From the NCBI GenBank assembly GCA_009780135.1, contig WRAP01000013.1, positions 1 through 57,490 of the forward strand: a stretch of DNA of 57,490 nucleotides, given 5' to 3'. A program made the translations under genes and the position numbers. The notes beneath the pieces were generated by a model. The model saw only the letters and a list, made by a program, of their open reading frames with translations. It had not been told where the DNA came from and ran no database searches. Source of the stretch: Bacillota bacterium. GTDB taxonomy: Bacteria > Bacillota > Clostridia > Christensenellales > Pumilibacteraceae. Of this stretch, positions 51,826 through 57,490 are shown one piece after another. The stretch's first letter is position 1; every line of letters begins with the position of its first letter.

Positions 51826-52224
51826 ATGCATGAATTAAAAACATTATCATATTGCGAATTACGCAATAAAGAAGTAGTAAATGTGCTAGATGGCAAACGA
51901 TTAGGCAGAATTATCGATATCGTTTTTTCAGGTTGCGATAAAGCACATGTAAGAGGAATTGTAGTGCCGTTTACTAGGCGAGTTTTTTTATTAAAAGATA
52001 AAGAAATTTTTGTGCCTTGGCACTGTATTAGACGCATCGGCGAAGATGTGATTTTAGTGGAACTAGTTGTAGAAAATAGTGGTCATCACACAAGCCGTCG
52101 CCGTAGTAAATACGAGCCGTATAAAGACGAAATCCACGGTCATCATAAGTCTTCATCACACGGATCGGCACATCTTCATTCGATTGATAAAGAAGAAACC
52201 GATGAAGAGAAGGAAGAAAAATAA
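51826..52224 (+). CDS. ylmC: YlmC/YmxH PRC-barrel protein with His-rich tail
   Basis: 132 residues. The first 85 are the PRC-barrel of the YlmC/YmxH sporulation-related family (YCELRNKEVVNVLDGKRLGR, IIDIVFSGCDKAHVRGIVVP, KEIFVPWHCIRRIGEDVILV). The last 47 are an added tail with ten His (GHHTS, HGHHKSSSHGSAHLHS), ending in Asp/Glu and Lys. The tail is not part of the family and could bind metal. The homologues are expressed in sporulating cells; exact role unknown. A transcription-terminator hairpin lies just upstream. Confidence 0.85.
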   Translation: MHELKTLSYCELRNKEVVNVLDGKRLGRIIDIVFSGCDKAHVRGIVVPFTRRVFLLKDKEIFVPWHCIRRIGEDVILVELVVENSGHHTSRRRSKYEPYKDEIHGHHKSSSHGSAHLHSIDKEETDEEKEEK

Positions 52225-52258
52225 ATTTTAAACTTTCTATGTTTTCATTTAATATTTG

Positions 52259-52287
52259 TTGACATTTTCTCTTACAAACCGTAAAAT
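52259..52287 (+). promoter_or_regulatory. Leaderless promoter of nrdR
   Basis: TTGACA (52259-52264), 17 bases, TAAAAT (52282-52287), six bases, then the ATG at 52294. This is the same geometry as the promoter at 27325-27353; no ribosome site is seen. Confidence 0.75.
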
Positions 52288-52293
52288 TTACTT

Positions 52294-52737
52294 ATGCGTT
52301 GTGTATATTGCGAGCATATAGAAAGTAAGGTTTTAGATTCTCGGTCGCTAGAAGATGGGGGAGTTATTCGCCGTCGTAGAGAGTGTCTAAAATGTGCTAG
52401 ACGCTTTACTACCAAAGAAATTATCGAAAATGCTCCGATTTTTGTTGTAAAAAGCGACAAGACTCGGGAGCTTTTTGATGTGAATAAAATTAAATCCGGT
52501 GTTATGCGAGCGTGTCAAAAGCGACCAATCAGTTTAGAGCAAATTGATACTCTAGCCGAAAATGTTGCTAGAAAAATTATAAGTCAGATGGATAAAGAGA
52601 TTAAAACCTCCGCAATAGGCGAATTTGTTATGGACGAGCTTAAAGCTATAGATGATGTAGCGTATGTAAGGTTTGCTTCAGTTTACCGCAAATTTACAGA
52701 TGCGACTACCTTTGTTAAGTTTATTAAGGGTAAATAA
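52294..52737 (+). CDS. nrdR: Transcriptional repressor NrdR
   Basis: 147 residues, normal length. Zinc ribbon CVYCEHIESKVLDSR (about 3-17) with CLKCARRFTTKE (about 34-45), then the ATP-cone (about 49-139: VVKSDKTRELFDVNKIKSGV, ALIDT-type turns). Represses ribonucleotide reductase genes in response to dATP/ATP. Those genes are not in the window. The message appears leaderless. The next gene follows after six bases. Confidence 0.95.
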   Translation: MRCVYCEHIESKVLDSRSLEDGGVIRRRRECLKCARRFTTKEIIENAPIFVVKSDKTRELFDVNKIKSGVMRACQKRPISLEQIDTLAENVARKIISQMDKEIKTSAIGEFVMDELKAIDDVAYVRFASVYRKFTDATTFVKFIKGK

Positions 52738-52743
52738 ATAAAA

Positions 52744-53100
52744 ATGCAGGAATCAGGCGAAAATTATTTAGAAACGATATATCTTTTATCGCAAAAAAAA
52801 CAAGGGGTTCATGCGCTGGATGTAGCCAAAGCGTTAAATTTTTCTAAGCCGTCGGTAACTAGGGCAATGGGAATTTTAAAAAACAGAGGCTTTATTATTA
52901 TAGACGAGCTAAAGCACATTATTTTAACGGATAAAGGATTAAGTAAAGCTAAAGAAATTCACGAAAGGCACGAAATTATAGAAGCGTTTTTTATAAAACT
53001 AGGAGTATCAAAAGAAATTGCCACAAAAGATGCTTGCCGAGTAGAGCACGACATTAGTGAAGAAACCTTTGAGGCAATTAAGAAATTTGTAGATGGGTAA
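52744..53100 (+). CDS. MntR/DtxR-family metal-dependent regulator, short
   Basis: 118 residues, shorter than Bacillus MntR (142). N-terminal winged helix (about 1-65: GENYLETIYLL, VHALDVAKALNFSKPSVTRA as helix-turn-helix) and dimerisation helices with HERHEII and VEHDIS, which carry the usual metal-binding His and Glu. The Asp at the N-terminal metal site is Asn7 here, so the metal set differs from Mn2+-sensing MntR. No SH3 domain. It lies six bases after nrdR, probably one transcript. Confidence 0.85.
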   Translation: MQESGENYLETIYLLSQKKQGVHALDVAKALNFSKPSVTRAMGILKNRGFIIIDELKHIILTDKGLSKAKEIHERHEIIEAFFIKLGVSKEIATKDACRVEHDISEETFEAIKKFVDG

Positions 53101-53132
53101 CTAAATTAAAAATCTAAAAGAAAAAGTTGGAA

Positions 53133-53894
53133 ATGAAAAGAAAAATTATCATTTGTATATTAGCAATATCGTTGGTGTTAATTTTAGCACTTGGTGGCTG
53201 TAGAGCACATATGTTATCTAGCACAATTCGCACAAGCGATAATTTTGTGCTAGGTTACCATACAAGGCAGGTTTTTACAGGCTGTGCTTATTCGCCTAGA
53301 GAATATAGCGTGATAGAGTACTTTGGTGATAGTACAGAGCTAGTTATTCCGCTTGAATATAGAGGTAGACCGATTGTTGGTTTTGGTGTGCGTAGAACAG
53401 ATTACGATGAGTTTGTTTTTGGTAATCAAGTAAGAAAATTGACAATTCAAAGAAATATAGGTCATATCCATTACATTAGCACTAGGGGTTTTGAGCAAAT
53501 GGAATTGGCGGAAGTTTATGTTACAAGTGACAATCAGGCTTTTAAGTCTATAGATGGAGTGTTGTTTACTAGCACAGCAAGTATTTTAATGTTTTATCCA
53601 CCTGCTAAAGTTAGCGAAACATTTGTTATTCCAAAAACTGTTACGGCGGTTGGTTTTTTTACTGTTGCAGGAAGTTGGGCATCTTCAGAGGCTACTATGG
53701 CATCAGTAATGGCAAATAGGTATCTAAAAAATCTTTACATACCATCTACAGAGTTTCTTTCGATCAGATTAGATTTTGAAAGGTTGCCAAGTTTAGAAAA
53801 CATTTTTGTTCCGTATTCTTTGCTAAACACATACAGAGAATTTTTTGAAGATAATGCGGATTTAGTTCAATCAATTTATGAAACACTTATTTAA
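53133..53894 (+). CDS. LRR (BspA-like) lipoprotein
   Basis: 253 residues. Start taken at the ATG at 53133, since a TTG two codons upstream adds nothing. Lipoprotein signal with ALGGC (Cys23). The mature part shows LRR_5/BspA-type repeats: ELVIPLEYRGRPIVGFGV, VRKLTIQRNIGHI, AFKSIDGVLFTSTASILMFY (a classical BspA cap motif), FVIPKTVTAVG, LKNLYIPS, LENIFVP. Likely surface contact. Its last 17 bases overlap the next gene. Confidence 0.75.
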   Translation: MKRKIIICILAISLVLILALGGCRAHMLSSTIRTSDNFVLGYHTRQVFTGCAYSPREYSVIEYFGDSTELVIPLEYRGRPIVGFGVRRTDYDEFVFGNQVRKLTIQRNIGHIHYISTRGFEQMELAEVYVTSDNQAFKSIDGVLFTSTASILMFYPPAKVSETFVIPKTVTAVGFFTVAGSWASSEATMASVMANRYLKNLYIPSTEFLSIRLDFERLPSLENIFVPYSLLNTYREFFEDNADLVQSIYETLI

Positions 53895-54720
53895 TGCAAC
53901 TAAAAATTTTGATAAGGTGTCGGCGATGTTGTCGGAGGAGTTTTTTGGGGTTTCTAAGAATCGGATTATAAGTCAAATTAAAAGGGGAGAAGTTAGGATT
54001 AACGGAGTTAAGATTGTTAGTGATTGTGCGGTAAGTATAGGCGATGAGGTTAGGATTTTTTTACCGGAGAGTTTTAGTGATAAAGCTACGGAGGTAAAAA
54101 TAATTTATGAGGACGATAATGTATTAGTTGTGGATAAGCCTGTTTTATGTGAGGTAGAAACGCATTTGGTGGAGATATTAAAGCGACAAAAAGATTATGA
54201 CTTTATTGCTCCTAGCCATAGATTAGATCGCAATACAACAGGGCTTGTTGTGTTAGCAAAATCACCTCAAGCGTTAGAGCAGTTATTTAATCTTTTTAAG
54301 CATCGCAAAGTCCAAAAGTTTTATAAGGCGGAAGTTGTAGGTAAAGTTAAAAAACAGCAGGATAGTATTACTGTTTATTTTAAAAAACACTCTGAAAAAT
54401 CGTTTGTTAGTGTGTCTGATGTGCAAAGAGCAGGCTATATGGAAGCGATTACAGAGTACAAAGTAATAAAATATTTTCAAGATAAAGATTCAACCGAATT
54501 GGAAATAAAACTAATCACAGGTAGGACTCATCAAATTAGGGCAACACTTGCCCATATAGGTCATTCGATTATTGGTGACGGCAAATATGGAAGTGAAAAA
54601 TTAAACCGCCTACATAAAGCTCCGTACCAAAAACTGCGGGCTTATAAAATCATTTTCGATTTTGAAAATCAAGATGCACCATTACTAATCAAACTAAAAA
54701 ATAAGGAGATATCTATATAG
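53878..54720 (+). CDS. RluA-family pseudouridine synthase with S4 domain
   Basis: 280 residues. N-terminal S4 RNA-binding domain (about 10-62: AMLSEEFFGVSKNRIISQIK, GEVRINGVKI). Catalytic domain has the motif HRLDRNTTGLVVLAKS, with the catalytic Asp, then KFYKAEVVGK and the RTHQIRATLAHIGHSI motif. Closest to RluC/RluD (23S rRNA) by domain order, though the exact uridine cannot be told. Starts 17 bases inside the preceding gene, so translation is coupled. Confidence 0.92.
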   Translation: MKHLFNATKNFDKVSAMLSEEFFGVSKNRIISQIKRGEVRINGVKIVSDCAVSIGDEVRIFLPESFSDKATEVKIIYEDDNVLVVDKPVLCEVETHLVEILKRQKDYDFIAPSHRLDRNTTGLVVLAKSPQALEQLFNLFKHRKVQKFYKAEVVGKVKKQQDSITVYFKKHSEKSFVSVSDVQRAGYMEAITEYKVIKYFQDKDSTELEIKLITGRTHQIRATLAHIGHSIIGDGKYGSEKLNRLHKAPYQKLRAYKIIFDFENQDAPLLIKLKNKEISI

Positions 54721-54873
54721 CCAGACATAACTAATGGGGACTATCGCTATAGGCTAGCAAATATATTTTGCCAAAGCCGAGGGGTTTATACATATGGGGC
54801 AGAGGGTTATAATTATAAGGAATAAAAAGGACATTGTTGTGGTTGAGAGGTTGACGGAGGATAAAAATAAAAA

Positions 54874-56784
54874 ATGAAATTAGGATATACAAAAATAGCA
54901 CTGTCAACACCGAAAGTGGTAGTCGGCGGTGTAGAAAAAAATCTAGCCGAGATTAAGCAAGCTATAAAAAATTCGGCAAAAGAAAATGCAGAAATGATTG
55001 TTTTTGGTAAAAATGTAATAGCAGGATTTTCTAGTAGCATTATGCAAAATTATATGCCTATGCTAAATGCTTGCAAAAGTGCTTTAGAGGATTTAGTTAA
55101 GTTTTCAAAATTGTACCCTCAACTTATAGTAGTTGGACTTCCGCTTAAAATCAGTAACACCGTAGATTCTGTTGCGACGGTTATTTCTAGCGGAAAAATT
55201 ATTGCGGTTATTCCAAAAAATAAACCTAGTATAGAGAGCATAGAACTTTTAGGCACTAAATATACACTTAATCCAGACACTCTTATTACTGTTAATATGG
55301 TGGGCAGTACGCAATTAAGTTATAATTTAGGTTGTGTTTTTGATGAAGACTTTAATGAGATAGTCCCTTCTTCACAAAATTTGGTGTTAAACGGAGCAGA
55401 TTTAATTATAAATCTTGCTTCTTCTAATACAGTTATGTATTCTCACGATAGGCGAGTAGAGCAAATTAGAGCGACTAGCACTAGACTAAATTGCGGATAT
55501 ATTTATGTATCTAGTGGCAGTGGAGAGCCTATAAATGTAGGTGTGCCATCAAACGATAAAATTGTTACCGAGCCAGAATGGATTGTATCATCTTTATGGA
55601 TGTCATCACCTAATAAATATGCTGTAGAAGACGAAGCTTTTGTTATTGAAGAGTTGGATATAGAAAATATCTTATCCAGAAAGCTACTTTACCCCACTCA
55701 TCAAAACAAAAATCAGATAGGAGAGCCGAAATTTAATGCTATTGTCGAGTTAAAAAGTAATGAACTATTACCGTCAATATTTGTTAAGCAATATGTTGTA
55801 AAATATCCTTTTATACCTATAGGCAGTCCTGAGTTGGAAAGAGTTCTCAATATTTTGGGCAGAGGTATATTGCAACGCTTACAAGCGGCAAAAACCGAAA
55901 AAGTAATTATCGGCACATCGGGTGGGCTAGACAGCACAATGGTGCTACTTATTGTAGAGAGAATTTTTAGAGAGAATAATATCGACACCAAAAACATTTT
56001 AGCTGTTATGTTGCCGTCTGGCGTTTCGTCTTCTCGTACTAAAAACAATGCTAAAAAACTTATTGAATTGCTAGGGGTTAGCGGATTTGAATTTCCAATT
56101 GGCAAAGCAGTTGAACAGCATCTCAAAAACATAAATCACGAAAATCAAAACGATGTAGTTTATGAAAATGCTCAAGCCAGAGAACGCACTCAAATTTTAC
56201 TTTCGCTTGCTAACAAGCATAATGCACTTATGCTGGGCACAAGCGATATGAGTGAAATTGCTCTAGGTTTTTCTACCTACGGCGGAGACCAAGTATCGCA
56301 TTTTAATCCAAATGCTAATGTGCCTAAGACAATGATTAAGAAATTGATTAGCTATATGGACGGAATGAATGGATATATCGCTACAAAGGAAGGGCGTAGC
56401 ACAACTGCTTCCGAAAAGGAATTATCAAAAATTCTGCGAGATATTTTAGATACTCCAATTTCGCCCGAATTATTAGAACACCAGGATACCGAAAAAATCT
56501 TAGGTCCATACGAATTACACGACTTTTTTATATACAACCTAATCGGTAGGGGGTTCAGCGTAGAAAAAGTTTATGCTTTAGCACAGCTAACTTTTCCCGA
56601 ATATAAAAAAGAGTTAATCCTCTCAACTTTAAAAACATTCATATCTCGCTTTTTTACTAATCAATTCAAAAAAAATGCCTCAAGCGATGGAATATCCATA
56701 CACGAATTCGACCTATCAAATAAAAACCTCCACACCGAATTCAGCGCAGAGGTTTATTTAAAGGCAGTAGAAAAATTAGTGTAA
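54874..56784 (+). CDS. nadE: NAD+ synthetase with degenerate glutaminase domain
   Basis: 636 residues: nitrilase-like glutaminase domain (about 5-280) and NAD synthetase domain (about 315-630). The second is intact: IGTSGGLDSTM is the P-loop, then YENAQARERTQILLSLANK, LMLGTSDMSE and FNPNANVPKTM. In the first, the catalytic Glu of the usual FPEL motif is replaced by Lys46 (FGKN), and the catalytic Cys of GCEICED is replaced by Asp157 (GCVFDED), while Lys115 in IPKNK remains. The domain can therefore hardly release ammonia from glutamine, and the enzyme should depend on free ammonia or another source. GGAGG precedes the ATG. Final step of NAD synthesis. Confidence 0.88.
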   Translation: MKLGYTKIALSTPKVVVGGVEKNLAEIKQAIKNSAKENAEMIVFGKNVIAGFSSSIMQNYMPMLNACKSALEDLVKFSKLYPQLIVVGLPLKISNTVDSVATVISSGKIIAVIPKNKPSIESIELLGTKYTLNPDTLITVNMVGSTQLSYNLGCVFDEDFNEIVPSSQNLVLNGADLIINLASSNTVMYSHDRRVEQIRATSTRLNCGYIYVSSGSGEPINVGVPSNDKIVTEPEWIVSSLWMSSPNKYAVEDEAFVIEELDIENILSRKLLYPTHQNKNQIGEPKFNAIVELKSNELLPSIFVKQYVVKYPFIPIGSPELERVLNILGRGILQRLQAAKTEKVIIGTSGGLDSTMVLLIVERIFRENNIDTKNILAVMLPSGVSSSRTKNNAKKLIELLGVSGFEFPIGKAVEQHLKNINHENQNDVVYENAQARERTQILLSLANKHNALMLGTSDMSEIALGFSTYGGDQVSHFNPNANVPKTMIKKLISYMDGMNGYIATKEGRSTTASEKELSKILRDILDTPISPELLEHQDTEKILGPYELHDFFIYNLIGRGFSVEKVYALAQLTFPEYKKELILSTLKTFISRFFTNQFKKNASSDGISIHEFDLSNKNLHTEFSAEVYLKAVEKLV

Positions 56785-56836
56785 ATACAAAAAGCTACTA
56801 TTTTTTTAATCAATCTTTATTATACTGCAAAATATT

Positions 56837-57082
56837 TTATAAATTTTTTCCTTTTATTTTGTCTACTACTTCCATAGCGTTGTCTTTTATGTCCAATGCT
56901 TTTTTGGCAATTTTACTTTCGGCGATTTCACGCTTTTTAGCTTCAACTCTATCTACAAAAGCTTCTTGACATTCTGCAACCTTAACACGCACTTTACGAG
57001 AGTTATTCATAAGAAGTGCCCCGCCTATTATACCGATAGCTGCACCAAAACCAAAACCTATCAACATTTCAGAAAATTTCAT
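56837..57082 (-). CDS. YtxH-like small membrane protein
   Basis: 81 residues from the ATG at 57082, chosen because AGGAGG lies about 13 bases upstream on the minus strand. One N-terminal hydrophobic helix with GFGFGAAIGIIGGALLM (about 8-25), then a long charged helix rich in Lys, Glu and Ala, the pattern of YtxH/general stress proteins. Function unknown, possibly envelope stress. Convergent with nadE and divergent from the last gene. Confidence 0.7.
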   Translation of the reverse strand: MKFSEMLIGFGFGAAIGIIGGALLMNNSRKVRVKVAECQEAFVDRVEAKKREIAESKIAKKALDIKDNAMEVVDKIKGKNL

Positions 57083-57289
57083 AATAATTGTATATCCTCC
57101 TATTACATAAGTAGTATGTATAAAAATATGATTAAATATACAAATATTATAGAAGAACATTTTTTTGTTTGTCATTTTTTGTCGAATTTCAACAAATTGC
57201 GGGAGTTCTCAACGAGTTTAACTTTTTACTATATTATATATGATATAATTATAATTCATGAAAACTTCTATAAAAAGGATAAGTTACAA

Positions 57290-57490
57290 ATGATAAAAAA
57301 ACAAAAAACACCTATAAAAACAATTACAACATACATATTTACACTTATTTTATTAGCTTGTTTTTCGTTATTTGGTTTTGGTGGGATTGTAGTAGCAGAA
57401 GCATCGCAAGAAGAGCAGTTTTGCAGCAGCGAGAGAATATTTAAGGATGCTTTCTTTAGTGGTAACGAATTAGATAACTCCGATATTATA
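57290..57490 (+). CDS. Secreted protein, N-terminal part only
   Basis: The frame opens at the ATG at 57290 and is cut by the window end after 67 codons. It begins with a basic stretch, a hydrophobic helix (about 13-36) and a probable signal peptidase site after VVAEA; a Cys inside the helix (ACFS) does not form a lipobox. The mature start is QEEQFCSSERI. AAGGA lies about 12 bases upstream, with a TATAAT at 57244-57249. The family cannot be judged from this piece. Confidence 0.6.
   Translation, partial: MIKKQKTPIKTITTYIFTLILLACFSLFGFGGIVVAEASQEEQFCSSERIFKDAFFSGNELDNSDII

Noticed and set aside
56718-56759. Hairpin AAATAAAAACCTC/GAGGTTTATTT as a terminator
   Set aside because: It lies within the nadE coding sequence before the stop and lacks a T tract; the end of the transcript remains unclear.

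Overview
The window reads as a chromosome segment from an AT-rich, endospore-forming Gram-positive bacterium of the Clostridia type. The evidence is a sigma-G factor, a SpoVT-like regulator, a YlmC/YmxH PRC-barrel protein, a YqzL-recO pair, RNase J, lipoprotein signal peptides and bacterial Ig-like surface proteins. A closer placement (for example an uncultured gut Christensenellales-like lineage) is inference. Several genes lack a Shine-Dalgarno sequence, and at least two appear to be leaderless.

Layout. 1-3.0 kb: a XerC/D-type tyrosine recombinase (minus strand), a small unknown gene and a Shedu-like (DUF4263) nuclease, which together look accessory. 3.3-13.2 kb: a surface block with an Ig-like lipoprotein, a 1331-residue domain-permuted family 3 glycoside hydrolase, about 1.7 kb of decayed coding sequence, and a 1066-residue Ig-like/beta-helix lipoprotein. 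13.5-19.8 kb: membrane pyrophosphatase, cofactor-independent phosphoglycerate mutase, a methyltransferase and a zinc-ribbon protein. 20-27 kb (minus strand): a putative-Ig/LRR membrane protein, a conserved unknown protein, a flavodoxin-like oxidoreductase and a Na/Pi cotransporter. 27.3-29.5 kb: a possible new operon made of a PH-like membrane protein with a canonical -1 slippery heptamer at its end, a degenerate ABC ATPase, and a 51-residue protein with nine cysteines. 29.66-33.74 kb: an accessory island bounded by tRNA-Thr and tRNA-Ser, containing chimeric and frameshifted genes.

33.9-57.5 kb is mostly core genome: prfA, yqzL-recO, a cysteine desulfurase divergent from DUF3343, an amino-acid kinase, another Ig-like/beta-helix lipoprotein, RNase J, peptidase U32, a glycosyltransferase-ABC ATPase fusion with its permease, tRNA-Leu, spoVT, sigG, prs, a GT-C-like membrane protein, tRNA-Ser, ylmC, nrdR, an MntR-like regulator, an RluA-type pseudouridine synthase and nadE.

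How the genes may work together. The secreted set (GH3 enzyme, Ig/beta-helix lipoproteins, LRR lipoproteins) suggests glycan-rich surroundings and a decorated cell surface. The GT-ABC fusion plus permease looks like a coupled glycosylation/export unit. The 27.3-29.5 kb operon has no function I can name. Short palindromic repeats of the REP/MITE kind are scattered through the window, and three of them lie in frame inside genes. The most unusual observations are the GT-ABC fusion, the slippery site with a 50-codon extension, the ABC pseudo-ATPase with its cysteine-rich partner, and an NAD synthetase whose glutaminase site has lost two of its three catalytic residues.
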